A DNA stretch of 34,320 nt from Candidatus Enterococcus stercoripullorum (lineage in GTDB: Bacteria > Bacillota > Bacilli > Lactobacillales > Enterococcaceae), in NCBI GenBank assembly GCA_019120335.1, contig DWVH01000038.1:1-34320 (forward strand). The letters are read 5' to 3'. This document shows positions 1-10,669 of the stretch, piece after piece. The notes under the pieces are model-generated. The model was not told the DNA's origin, did not search any database, and worked only from the letters and a program-made list of their open reading frames with translations. A program made the position numbers and the translations under genes. Numbering within the stretch: position 1 is the stretch's first letter; every line of letters begins with the position of its first letter.

Positions 1-132
1 AAGCTGTTAATTATTGGGTTAATGTATATCGGAAGAGTGGGTATTATGACGGTATTATTCTCACTCATGTCCAATAATCAAAAGACAACTTGCCGCTATC
101 AATATCCTTATGAAAGCGTCTTGGTGGGATAG
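1..132 (+). CDS. KtrB/TrkH-type potassium transporter, C-terminal end (partial)
   Basis: The window opens inside a reading frame that runs 43 codons to a TAG stop. The visible residues contain a hydrophobic stretch with IGRVGIMTVLFSL and end with YPYESVLVG. The last transmembrane segment of KtrB/NtpJ potassium-translocating subunits carries a similar GRVG motif, and these proteins commonly finish with a YPEE-x-VxxG-type tail. The inferred role is the membrane subunit of a Na+- or H+-coupled K+ uptake system. Only the last segment is present, so the selectivity-filter glycines cannot be checked. A strong terminator follows immediately, so this is the last gene of its transcript. Confidence 0.7.
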   Translation, partial: KLLIIGLMYIGRVGIMTVLFSLMSNNQKTTCRYQYPYESVLVG

Positions 133-139
133 ATATAAA

Positions 140-178
140 CTACCTAGCAATTCTTTTAAGTTGCTAGGTAGTTTTTTT
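140..178 (+). terminator. Rho-independent terminator after the K+ transporter gene
   Basis: An 11-bp perfect stem, CTACCTAGCAA with TTGCTAGGTAG, encloses a ten-base loop and is followed by seven T residues. It starts eight bases after the stop codon. Confidence 0.93.
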
Positions 179-255
179 AGTAAATCCTTCTGGAGGCGGA
201 TACATTTTTAAGATTCTTTTGCTAAAATCAAATAAAAAGCAAAGGATGATGTGTG

Positions 256-483
256 ATGTGGCTAGGTTTTGTCATAATCGGTTTATTAGTTGGTATAGGT
301 CTATGTTTTTTCAGCACGCGATGCAAACCACTGCCTAAAGTCATGTCGAGGCAAGATGAATACCTGATTCGCCAAATCATACGTAAGAGCCCAAATAAAG
401 ATTTAGCCATCAAACGTATTCGCTGTTCCTTTAAGCTTTCGATGAGTCAAGCCACAGATTTATATATGAATGCTAAAAAATAA
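256..483 (+). CDS. small single-pass membrane protein, unknown function
   Basis: This encodes about 75 residues. The ATG at 256 is preferred, with AAAGGA nine bases upstream; a GTG at 253 directly before it is also possible. Residues 1-19 form one hydrophobic helix (WLGFVIIGLLVGIGLCFF), followed by a basic cytoplasmic-type tail. The last 45 residues (DEYLIRQIIRK...AIKRIRCSFKLSMSQATDLYMNAKK) have the helix spacing of the ribosomal protein L7/L12 C-terminal fold, in which an AIK-x-hR segment precedes a G/S-L-x-EA-x-D/K-hV segment. The likeness is by eye only. The gene stands alone between two terminators. I do not assign a function. Confidence 0.6.
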   Translation: MWLGFVIIGLLVGIGLCFFSTRCKPLPKVMSRQDEYLIRQIIRKSPNKDLAIKRIRCSFKLSMSQATDLYMNAKK

Positions 484-530
484 AAAGTAGCTTTCTTCTA
501 TGATTGTTCAATAGAAGAAAGCTACTTTTT
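482..530. terminator. bidirectional terminator, perfect 20-bp stem
   Basis: The arms at 482-501 and 511-530 are exact reverse complements with a nine-base loop. The A-run at the left and T-run at the right allow termination in both directions, serving the small gene on the plus strand and treR on the minus strand. The stem touches the last base of the treR stop codon. Confidence 0.93.
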
Positions 531-1249
531 TACAATTGGTGGCGACGAGCAAAATCATGAAATTTAAACTTGTCGAGGCGATGATGGCTTTCTGTATATT
601 GAAATTGCCGCATATTTTTTAAGAAGACGCGACTTGTCACCGAAACAATGTGGGTATCTTGCTCATTTAAATCCAAATATAATTTATCCAATGTTTTAAC
701 AGGGTCAACCGTAATTTCTTTTTCAGCAAAAGAGATTTCTAGTCCTAGTTGCTTTTCAAAGTAGGCATATAAGGAATCTTTGGCAATTTCAGTATCAAGC
801 TCTTTAACAAATTCTAGCGCAATCAAATCCCAATCTAAAATTACCTTTTGCCCATCAATTTTACGGCTTCTTAGGACGGACCAAACTTCATGATTTTCTT
901 CAAAGCCAGTTTTTTCAGCCAGTTCTTTTTTGACAATTAGCTTGGTTAAACTTTCGACTTGAGTGCTGCTATCATAACCATAGGCATTTTGTAACTCTTT
1001 ATAACTAGTTAGACCAGAAACAGGGAAACGTAACTGTTCTCTTCTTAAGACTAGCGAACCTTTCCCTTGAACTTTTTTGATATAGCCATGGTTGGTCAAT
1101 TGCTGCAAGGCTTTGCGAATCGTATCGCGTGAGGCTTCAAATTGTTTAGCTAACTGGCTTTCACTTGGCAAAAAGGTTTCTGGAGGATAATTTCCCAATA
1201 AGATTTCACTTTCTAATTGTTGATAGATTAATTCATATATTTTCATCAA
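530..1249 (-). CDS. treR: GntR/HutC-family trehalose operon repressor
   Basis: This 239-residue protein has an N-terminal GntR winged helix (about residues 1-70, including PSESQLAKQF and SRDTIRKALQQL, then the GYIKKVQGKGS wing). A C-terminal UTRA ligand-binding domain follows (about 90-235). TreR of Bacillus binds a TTGTATATACAA palindrome and is released by trehalose 6-phosphate. The gene is divergent from a trehalose-type PTS gene, and a near-match to that operator lies 14 bases upstream of its start, suggesting autoregulation. The ATG has AGAGGGG upstream. Length and domain order are normal for the family. The effector is inferred from family and neighbour, not visible in the sequence. Confidence 0.88.
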   Translation of the reverse strand: MMKIYELIYQQLESEILLGNYPPETFLPSESQLAKQFEASRDTIRKALQQLTNHGYIKKVQGKGSLVLRREQLRFPVSGLTSYKELQNAYGYDSSTQVESLTKLIVKKELAEKTGFEENHEVWSVLRSRKIDGQKVILDWDLIALEFVKELDTEIAKDSLYAYFEKQLGLEISFAEKEITVDPVKTLDKLYLDLNEQDTHIVSVTSRVFLKNMRQFQYTESHHRLDKFKFHDFARRHQL

Positions 1250-1262
1250 GGACCCCTCTAAC

Positions 1263-1274
1263 TTGTATGTACAT
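1263..1274. promoter_or_regulatory. TreR operator candidate (treR side)
   Basis: TTGTATGTACAT matches the Bacillus TreR operator TTGTATATACAA at 10 of 12 positions and is nearly palindromic (TGTATGTACA). It lies between treR and its upstream promoter region. A TATGAT hexamer at 1295-1300 (minus strand) could be the treR -10, but I see no good -35. Confidence 0.6.
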
Positions 1275-1491
1275 CATAAATGCTTAACATCTCTATCATA
1301 CGAAAAAAACGGATATTATTTATAAAAAATTAAAAAAAATTAATTTATAAGCAAGTGATACTTTAGCTTGTTGGTGAATTTCCATACAGGTAGGTAGAAT
1401 AAAGACATATTTATATCTGATGGACCGGTAATAGAAACTCAATGATTAAAATGCTTTAATTTAAGAAAATTTTCAAATGTGTTTTCAAAGT

Positions 1492-1529
1492 TGTAAACGA
1501 TTTACAAAAAATATCAAATACAGTATATT
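1492..1529 (+). promoter_or_regulatory. treP promoter with overlapping cre-like palindrome
   Basis: The -35 TTTACA (1501-1506) and -10 TATATT (1524-1529) are 17 bases apart. The -35 is embedded in TGTAAACGATTTACA (1492-1506), an inverted repeat with a central CG like a CcpA cre site. It has three central bases between its arms, so its spacing is one base longer than the standard cre. A right half-site of the TreR operator (TTATACAA, 1549-1556) lies in the leader. In the rest of the 332-base gap (1275-1491) I see only AT-rich sequence. Confidence 0.6.
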
Positions 1530-1581
1530 AACCATGTAAGAAACATAGTTATACAAGTTGTTTGTAAGGAGGAAAAAAACT

Positions 1582-3585
1582 ATGGGCAAATATGATAAAG
1601 AAGCCAAAGAATTGCTATCTGCCATTGGTGGTAGAGAAAACGTATCAGCTGTTACCCACTGTGCGACAAGAATGCGTTTTGTCTTAAATGATCCAAAAAA
1701 AGCAGACGAAGCAACCATCGAAAACATTCCAGTGGTTAAAGGAATGTTTACGAATGCAGGGCAATTCCAAGTAATTATTGGGAATGATGTTCCTGTATTC
1801 TACAATGATTTTATTACAGTATCTGGATTATCTGGGGTTTCTAAAGAAGATGCGAAATCAGCTGCAAAACAAAATCAAAGTCCAGTCCAACGTGTGATTA
1901 CCATGTTAGCTGAAATCTTCACACCATTATTACCCGCAATTATCGTAGGTGGTTTGATTTTAGGTTTTCGTAATATTTTAGAAGGTGTGCAATTCGGCTT
2001 TTTAGGTAATCAAACAATTGTTGCTGTATCGCCATTCTGGAATGGGGTAAATAGTTTCTTGTGGTTACCTGGTGAAGCGATTTTCCACTTCTTGCCAGTA
2101 GGTATTACTTGGAGTATTGCTCGTCGAATGGGCGCTACTGAAATTTTGGGGATTGTCTTAGGGATTACTTTAGTATCTCCTCAATTGTTAAATGCTTATT
2201 CTGTAAATGGTACTTCAGCTGCTGAAATTGCGAAAAACTGGTCTTGGGATTTCGGCTTCTTCCAAGTAGCTAAAATTGGATACCAAGCACAAGTGATTCC
2301 AGCGATGATGGCCGGATTCTTACTTGTTTACTTAGAAAGATTCTTTAGAAAACGTATCCCTGAATCTGTTTCAATGATTTTCGTACCATTCTTCTCATTA
2401 TTACCAACAATCATTGCGGCTCATACTATTTTAGGTCCAATTGGTTGGAAGATTGGTTCAGGTATTTCTTGGATTGTGAATACTGGTTTAGAATCACCTC
2501 TTAACTGGTTATTCGGTGGTATTTTCGGTGCGGTTTATGCGCCATTAGTAATCACTGGTTTGCACCATACCACTTTAGCGATTGACTCTCAATTAATTGC
2601 CGACTTTGGTTCAACTAACCTTTGGCCAATGATCTGTTTATCTAATATCGCGCAAGGTGCTGCAGTATTAGCGGTTGTTATTGCTCACCGTGGAAACAAA
2701 AAAGAAGAACAAATCTCAGTACCATCTGTTATTTCAGCTTGGTTAGGGGTTACTGAACCAGCGATGTTTGGGATTAACTTAAAATATGTTTATCCATTCG
2801 TTGCTGCGATGATTGGTTCAGGTATTGCAGGTATGTTTATCACAATTATGAAAGTTCGTGCCAATGCGATCGGTGTCGGTGGTCTACCAGGTATCTTAGC
2901 TATCAAGAATAGTTTAGGTGTTGGTAAAGGTACAGGTGCGCAAGGTTATGTAATCTTCTTGATTGCGATGGCGATTGCAATTGTTGTACCAATAGTGTTA
3001 ACTTTATTCTTCCGTAAAGCAGGCATCTTTAACAAAATCGACCGTGTAGAACAAACCATTCCAGTTGGTTTAGATGAAGTAGATGAAACACCAAAAGCAA
3101 CCGAAGCAAAAGTTGTGGCTGCAGGTACAAAAACTGATGTTAAAGCACCATTTACTGGACAATTATTACCATTAGCTGAAGCCAAAGACCCAGTATTTGC
3201 ACAAGGTACAATGGGACAAGGGGTTGTGATTGATCCTTCTGAAGGTAAATTAGTTGCACCATTTGATGGTACAGTCAGCTTATTATTCCCAACAAAACAT
3301 GCGATTGGTTTAGTTAGTGATACAGGTGTAGAGGTCTTGATTCACGTTGGTTTAGACACGGTAGAATTAGATGGTAAAGGCTTCACTGCACATGTGAAAC
3401 AAGGCGATGCGGTTAAAGTGGGACAATTATTACTTGAAGTTGACTTAAATGTAGTTAAAGAAGCAGGTTATACGACACAAACACCAGTCATTATTACTAA
3501 TTCTACTGATTTCCAAGTGGATCCAGTGGTAGCTACAAAACCAGTGAATGCTGGCGAAACGGTTGTAACTGTAACAAGCTTATAA
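1582..3585 (+). CDS. treP: trehalose-type PTS transporter, fused EIIBCA
   Basis: This 667-residue protein starts at the ATG that follows AAGGAGG by nine bases; the frame stays open upstream, but no better start exists. The EIIB domain comes first, with phosphorylated Cys27 in THCATRMRF. The EIIC membrane domain covers about residues 105-490. A linker precedes a glucose-type EIIA domain with the His573/His588 pair (TKHAIGL, LIHVGLDTVEL). The EIIB and EIIC sequences follow the trehalose subgroup of the Glc family, and treR is divergent beside it. It would import trehalose as trehalose 6-phosphate. The fused EIIA means no separate IIA-Glc is needed. No trehalose-6-phosphate hydrolase or phosphorylase gene lies within the window, which is unusual. 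Related sucrose or other disaccharides cannot be excluded. Confidence 0.85.
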   Translation: MGKYDKEAKELLSAIGGRENVSAVTHCATRMRFVLNDPKKADEATIENIPVVKGMFTNAGQFQVIIGNDVPVFYNDFITVSGLSGVSKEDAKSAAKQNQSPVQRVITMLAEIFTPLLPAIIVGGLILGFRNILEGVQFGFLGNQTIVAVSPFWNGVNSFLWLPGEAIFHFLPVGITWSIARRMGATEILGIVLGITLVSPQLLNAYSVNGTSAAEIAKNWSWDFGFFQVAKIGYQAQVIPAMMAGFLLVYLERFFRKRIPESVSMIFVPFFSLLPTIIAAHTILGPIGWKIGSGISWIVNTGLESPLNWLFGGIFGAVYAPLVITGLHHTTLAIDSQLIADFGSTNLWPMICLSNIAQGAAVLAVVIAHRGNKKEEQISVPSVISAWLGVTEPAMFGINLKYVYPFVAAMIGSGIAGMFITIMKVRANAIGVGGLPGILAIKNSLGVGKGTGAQGYVIFLIAMAIAIVVPIVLTLFFRKAGIFNKIDRVEQTIPVGLDEVDETPKATEAKVVAAGTKTDVKAPFTGQLLPLAEAKDPVFAQGTMGQGVVIDPSEGKLVAPFDGTVSLLFPTKHAIGLVSDTGVEVLIHVGLDTVELDGKGFTAHVKQGDAVKVGQLLLEVDLNVVKEAGYTTQTPVIITNSTDFQVDPVVATKPVNAGETVVTVTSL

Positions 3586-3601
3586 TAAAAATTAGTCATG
3601 G

Positions 3602-3633
3602 ACTCATCACACCTAGTTGTGGTGAGTTTTTTT
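3602..3633 (+). terminator. terminator after treP
   Basis: ACTCATCACA pairs with TGTGGTGAGT (one G-T wobble) across a six-base loop, followed by seven T residues. It separates treP from the nucleoside transporter gene. Confidence 0.92.
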
Positions 3634-3712
3634 CTTATATCCCCACTTATTATTTTTATTAAAATGTTAGCGTCTACTTATTTAGAATATACTAAAAATC
3701 GTTATTCAATGC

Positions 3713-3770
3713 TTGCAATTATAGTGGAAAATACTTAATCTATAAAACAGTATGTCAAATGTATATACAA
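3713..3770 (+). promoter_or_regulatory. promoter of the nucleoside transporter with a TreR-like operator
   Basis: The -35 candidate TTGCAA (3713-3718) is 17 bases from a -10-like TAATCT (3736-3741). Downstream, ATGTATATACAA (3759-3770) matches the Bacillus TreR operator at 11 of 12 positions; its inner ten bases are a perfect palindrome. It would sit about 10-20 bases after the transcription start, a position suited to repression. Confidence 0.5.
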
Positions 3771-3796
3771 GAAAAAAGAAATGAAGAGGTGGGAAA

Positions 3797-4981
3797 ATGC
3801 AGCTATTGATTGCGTGCGTTGGTTTAATTATCGTTATTGGATTAAGTTATTTGGTAAGTAGTAACAAAAGTCAAATCCGTTGGAAATCGATTGGAATCAT
3901 GTTGGTCTTGCAGTTTATTTTAGGATTTTTCTTATTAAGAACTTCTGTGGGTACCTTTTTAGTGGCCTCTTTTGCTAAATTATTTGATTATTTATTGGAA
4001 TTTGCAGCTAGTGGGGTCAATTTTGTCTTTGCGGGAGTAGCGAATAAAGGCAGTGCACCTTTTTTCCTAAATGTTTTGATGCCAATCGTCTTTATCTCAG
4101 CCATTATTGGGATATTACGTTATATTAAGATTTTACCATTATTCATTAAATATGTAGGGTTAGCCATTAGCTATATCAATGGTATGGGTAAATTGGAATC
4201 TTATAATGGTGTAGCTTCCGGAATTTTAGGGCAGTCAGAAGTATTTATCTCTTATAAAAAAGAATTGAAATTTTTAACTGAAAAACGCTTATTGACAATG
4301 AGTATATCAGCGATGTCTACTGTTTCAATGTCGATTGTCGGTTCTTATATGGCGATGATTGAGCCAAGATATGTCATTTGTGCATTGGTTTTAAACTTAT
4401 TTGGTGGTTTTATTATCGCTAGTTTAATCAATCCGTATGAATTAAGTGAAGATGAAGATCAATTCAATGCTTCTGAAGAGGACAAAGATCAAACTTTCTT
4501 CCAGATGTTAGGGGAGTATATTCTGGATGGTTTCCACGTGGCGATTACTGTTGCGGCGATGTTGATCGGTTTTGTGGCAGCTATTGCGATGATTAACGCG
4601 ATTTTTAAAGGAATCACTGGTTTTACTTTCCAAGAGTTACTAGGTTATGTCTTTGCACCATTAGCCTTCTTAACAGGAATTCCTTGGCATGAAGCAGTGG
4701 ATGCAGGAAGTTTGATGGCGACTAAATTAGTAACCAATGAATTTGTAGCGATGAGCGAACTCTCTCAAGGTAACTGGCATTTTAGCGAACATACTCAAGC
4801 GATTCTGTCAGTCTTTATGGTTTCCTTTGCGAACTTTTCTTCTATCGGGATTATTAGTGGTGCGATGAAAGGCTTAAATGAAGAAAAAGGAAACTTAGTC
4901 GCTAAACATGGCTTAAAGATTTTATTTGCGGCGACTTTAGTTAGTTTCTTAAGTGCGATTATTGCCGGAATTTTAGTATAA
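3797..4981 (+). CDS. nupC: concentrative nucleoside transporter, NupC family
   Basis: This 394-residue integral membrane protein has the CNT family order: N-terminal helices, a gate domain, then the core nucleoside-binding domain. Diagnostic stretches are ESYNGVASGILGQSEVF (about 134-150) and the C-terminal EFVAMSEL and FANFSSIGIISGAM. Family members import nucleosides with H+ or Na+. A charged loop (about 215-232) separates the two halves. GAGGTGGG precedes the ATG. It is transcribed alone, with its own promoter and terminator. A TreR-like palindrome in its leader links it, tentatively, to the trehalose module rather than to nucleoside catabolism genes, none of which are visible here. The nucleoside specificity cannot be read from the sequence. 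Confidence 0.9.
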   Translation: MQLLIACVGLIIVIGLSYLVSSNKSQIRWKSIGIMLVLQFILGFFLLRTSVGTFLVASFAKLFDYLLEFAASGVNFVFAGVANKGSAPFFLNVLMPIVFISAIIGILRYIKILPLFIKYVGLAISYINGMGKLESYNGVASGILGQSEVFISYKKELKFLTEKRLLTMSISAMSTVSMSIVGSYMAMIEPRYVICALVLNLFGGFIIASLINPYELSEDEDQFNASEEDKDQTFFQMLGEYILDGFHVAITVAAMLIGFVAAIAMINAIFKGITGFTFQELLGYVFAPLAFLTGIPWHEAVDAGSLMATKLVTNEFVAMSELSQGNWHFSEHTQAILSVFMVSFANFSSIGIISGAMKGLNEEKGNLVAKHGLKILFAATLVSFLSAIIAGILV

Positions 4982-4993
4982 TTATCAAAGAAC

Positions 4994-5033
4994 AGACGAT
5001 AGGTGTAGTAGCTTATCGTCTATTTTTTTTTTT
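4994..5033 (+). terminator. terminator after nupC
   Basis: AGACGATA pairs with TATCGTCT and is followed by a run of eleven T residues. Confidence 0.93.
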
Positions 5034-5052
5034 GAAATATTAAAAAAAACAC

Positions 5053-5081
5053 TTGAAAACGGTTTTAGATTATGCTAATAT
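5053..5081 (+). promoter_or_regulatory. beta-glucoside operon promoter overlapped by a cre site
   Basis: TTGAAA (5053-5058) is 17 bases from an extended -10, TGC-TAATAT (5073-5081). TGAAAACGGTTTTA (5054-5067) matches the cre consensus at 13 of 14 positions and covers the -35, so CcpA binding should block transcription when a preferred sugar is present. Confidence 0.8.
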
Positions 5082-5095
5082 ACTTTTTGTACAGA

Positions 5096-5166
5096 GGATT
5101 GTTACTGTTCGGCAGGCAAAACCGGAATTTCTCATTTAAGTAAATGGGGGGATTCTGGCTTTTTTT
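5096..5166 (+). promoter_or_regulatory. RAT antiterminator and overlapping terminator t1
   Basis: GGATTGTTACTG followed by GGCAGGCAAAACC (5096-5123) is a textbook ribonucleic antiterminator for BglG/LicT proteins. Its 3' end overlaps the first arm of a terminator whose stem runs 5122-5158 (CCGGAAT with ATTCTGG, plus CATTT with AAATG), followed by seven T residues. Binding of the licT product should stabilise the RAT and prevent the terminator. Confidence 0.93.
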
Positions 5167-5196
5167 GTACAATAAATTACTTAAGGAGTCAGCTTC

Positions 5197-6033
5197 GTGG
5201 AAATTTTACAAGTATTTAATAATAATGTGGTGCTTTCAAAAAATGAAGCTGGCGAAGAAATTGTTTGTATGGGACGTGGCCTAGCATTTGGTAGAAAAGC
5301 TGGGCAACAATTTGACAGAACAAAGGTTGAAAAAGAATTTGTCTTAAAGGATAGTCAAGAGTTGCAACAATTTGAGCAGTTACTGACAGATATCCAGCTT
5401 GAAGAATTAGAGGCGGTGCGTGAATTTGTCGATTTGGCTGAACATTCGCTGAAAATTAAACTATTGCCAAGCGTATTTTTGAATTTGACTGATCATGTGC
5501 ATTATGCGATTGAGCGTCAAAAATCAGGTATCACCTTAGCGAATCCTTTACTATTCGAGACTAAGAAATACTATCCAGAAGAATATTATTTGGCAAAGCA
5601 AGCTTTAGTCATTATCCAAACTCGTTTGGGCGTTCTTTTACCTGAAGAAGAAGCTGGTTTTATTGCTTTTCACTTGGTCAATAGTCAACAAGATAGTCAA
5701 AATATGCAGCAAACCATGCAAGCAACTAAATTGGTTCGCGATATCCTTACCTTGATTCGGCGCTTTTTTGGTAAAACTTTTGATGAAGAAAGTCTTGCTT
5801 ATCAGCGGATGGTCACACATTTACAATATTTTGCCCAACGCTATGTTCGTAACGAAAATCTAAAAGAAAAACCAGATGAATTCTTATATGCTTTGGTTCA
5901 AGGAAAATATCCACAAGCTTTTCAATGTGTGCAGCGAATAAATGATTATTTGCACACCCAACATCTTCCGTTAATGGAGGAGTCAGAACAAATCTATTTA
6001 ACGATTCATATTCAAAGGATTGTTACTGAGTAA
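5197..6033 (+). CDS. licT: BglG/LicT-family transcriptional antiterminator
   Basis: This 278-residue protein has an RNA-binding CAT domain (residues 1-55) and two PTS regulation domains. PRD1 carries the conserved histidines in DHVHYAIERQ and GFIAFHLVN; PRD2 has HLQYFAQRY and LTIHIQRIV. Phosphorylation by the PTS inhibits or activates such proteins through these histidines. The GTG start is chosen because AAGGAG lies eight bases upstream and the protein begins MEILQVFNNNVVL, like its family. Its targets are visible: one RAT in front of its own gene and one overlapping its stop codon, both upstream of bglP. It therefore controls its own operon. Confidence 0.95.
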   Translation: MEILQVFNNNVVLSKNEAGEEIVCMGRGLAFGRKAGQQFDRTKVEKEFVLKDSQELQQFEQLLTDIQLEELEAVREFVDLAEHSLKIKLLPSVFLNLTDHVHYAIERQKSGITLANPLLFETKKYYPEEYYLAKQALVIIQTRLGVLLPEEEAGFIAFHLVNSQQDSQNMQQTMQATKLVRDILTLIRRFFGKTFDEESLAYQRMVTHLQYFAQRYVRNENLKEKPDEFLYALVQGKYPQAFQCVQRINDYLHTQHLPLMEESEQIYLTIHIQRIVTE

Positions 6034-6105
6034 GTCAGGCAAAACCTAGATTGAAAATGATGCGTATACTTTTTAGTATGCCGTTTTTTCAATCTAGGTT
6101 TTTTT
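6017..6105 (+). promoter_or_regulatory. second RAT and terminator t2, overlapping the licT stop codon
   Basis: The RAT runs 6017-6046 (GGATTGTTACTG, then GTCAGGCAAAACC) and contains the last five licT codons and its stop at 6031-6033. Its 3' arm overlaps a long terminator: CCTAGATTGAAAA (6045-6057) pairs with the run ending TTCAATCTAGG (6084-6098), enclosing a smaller GTATAC/AGTATGC hairpin, followed by seven T residues. Confidence 0.93.
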
Positions 6106-6110
6106 AATAA

Positions 6111-8003
<1,893 letters not shown>

Positions 8004-8012
8004 TAAAGGTAG

Positions 8013-9470
<1,458 letters not shown>

Positions 9471-9482
9471 TAAAAAATTTCA

Positions 9483-9511
9483 GGCTGTGGGATTTTTCTC
9501 ACAGCTTTTTT
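9483..9511 (+). terminator. terminator of the licT-bglP-bglA operon
   Basis: GCTGTG pairs with CACAGC around a GGATTTTTCT loop region and is followed by six T residues. Confidence 0.9.
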
Positions 9512-9582
9512 GAACTTGATTTTCAATAATTCTATATTTTTTGTTCAATATTTGAATAAATTGTTTTGTTTCATTCATCTAG

Positions 9583-9631
9583 TTGGCTTTTTTCTATTAT
9601 TTGAGTCATAATATATATGAAACCGTTTGAG
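9583..9631 (+). promoter_or_regulatory. promoter and downstream cre-like site for the oxidoreductase gene
   Basis: TTGGCT (9583-9588) and CATAAT (9607-9612) are 18 bases apart. ATGAAACCGTTTGAG (9617-9631) matches cre (WTGNAANCGNWNNCW) except at the last two positions. It lies just downstream of the -10, suggesting CcpA repression by blocking polymerase. Confidence 0.5.
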
Positions 9632-9644
9632 AGGATGAAAAGAG

Positions 9645-10619
9645 ATGAAGTTAGCCGTTTTAGGAACAGGAAAAATTGTTCAAGAATTCTTACCGATGAT
9701 TCAACAAGTTGAAAATGTAGAATTAGTCGCTTTATTAAGTACCCCACGTAGTTTAGACAAAGCCAAAGAGATGCAAGTACAGTATCGTATTCAAGAAGTA
9801 TATACAGATTATGAGACACTCTTAGGTAATGAAATATTCGATACAGTATATGTTGCTTTACCCAATCATTTGCATTATCAATATACCAAAGCAGCTTTAT
9901 TACAGGGCAAAAATGTAATCTGCGAAAAACCCTTTACACTCAATGCCCAACAATTACAAGAATTAATCAAAATAGCTACAGAAAAACGGGTGATATTACT
10001 TGAGGCGATTACCAACCAGTATTTAAACAACTTCTTACAGATTAAAAAGGACCTAGCTAAATTAGGGGAAATCAAGATTGTAGAATGTAATTATTCACAA
10101 TATTCTTCTCGCTATGATGCTTTTAAAGAAGGCAAGATTCTCCCAGCCTTTGATCCACAAAAAGGTGGTGGGGCATTGATGGATATTAATATTTATAATA
10201 TTCATTTTGTTGTTGGTCTGTTTGGAAAGCCAGAAAAGGTGCAGTATTTAGCAAATGTTGAACGTCATATTGATACTTCAGGAATTTTAGTTTTAGATTA
10301 TGGTGCATTTAAAGCGGTTTGTATTGGTGCGAAGGATTCGACTGCTCAAATTCGTTCTGTTATTCAAGGGACAGATGGTTCAATTGAAGTATTGGGCGCA
10401 ACTAATGAAATGCCACGCTATGAACGGCGAAGCAAAACTGAGGTAGAAGTCGTGAATGTGAATTTGGATATGCATCGGATGTATCAAGAGTTTGCGAAAT
10501 TTACTGAGGTAATTGATCAAAAAGATTTGGCCTTTGCTTTTGAACAATTAAACCATAGTCTTACAGTGATGCAAGTAGTTGATCAAGCCTTAGAAAGTGC
10601 CAAGCTTCATTTAGGATAA
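9645..10619 (+). CDS. Gfo/Idh/MocA-family NAD(P)-dependent oxidoreductase
   Basis: This 324-residue protein has an N-terminal Rossmann fold with the nucleotide-binding GTGK (residues 7-10). The CEKPFT motif carries the catalytic lysine at residue 95, as usual for the family. The C-terminal alpha/beta domain includes GGGALMDINIYNIHFV, corresponding to the family G-x-LxDhG-x-Y-xxH active-site region. Such enzymes oxidise or reduce sugars, inositols or related compounds; the substrate here is unknown. AGAGG precedes the ATG. The gene stands alone, and a cre-like site after its promoter suggests carbon-catabolite control. It may help process a sugar but is not part of the preceding operon. Confidence 0.88.
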   Translation: MKLAVLGTGKIVQEFLPMIQQVENVELVALLSTPRSLDKAKEMQVQYRIQEVYTDYETLLGNEIFDTVYVALPNHLHYQYTKAALLQGKNVICEKPFTLNAQQLQELIKIATEKRVILLEAITNQYLNNFLQIKKDLAKLGEIKIVECNYSQYSSRYDAFKEGKILPAFDPQKGGGALMDINIYNIHFVVGLFGKPEKVQYLANVERHIDTSGILVLDYGAFKAVCIGAKDSTAQIRSVIQGTDGSIEVLGATNEMPRYERRSKTEVEVVNVNLDMHRMYQEFAKFTEVIDQKDLAFAFEQLNHSLTVMQVVDQALESAKLHLG

Positions 10620-10623
10620 TCAT

Positions 10624-10660
10624 AAAAGAGGTCGTCTCAGATTTAAAGACGGCCTCTTTT
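10624..10660. terminator. bidirectional terminator between convergent genes
   Basis: AAAAGAGGTCGTCT pairs with AGACGGCCTCTTTT (one G-T pair) over a nine-base loop. It serves the oxidoreductase on plus and the amino acid permease on minus. Confidence 0.92.
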
Positions 10661-10669
10661 ACTTGTGTT

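Noticed and set aside
1485-1727. Open frame on the minus strand across the treP promoter and start
   Set aside because: It overlaps a well-supported promoter and the treP N-terminus, has no ribosome site and no recognisable protein.
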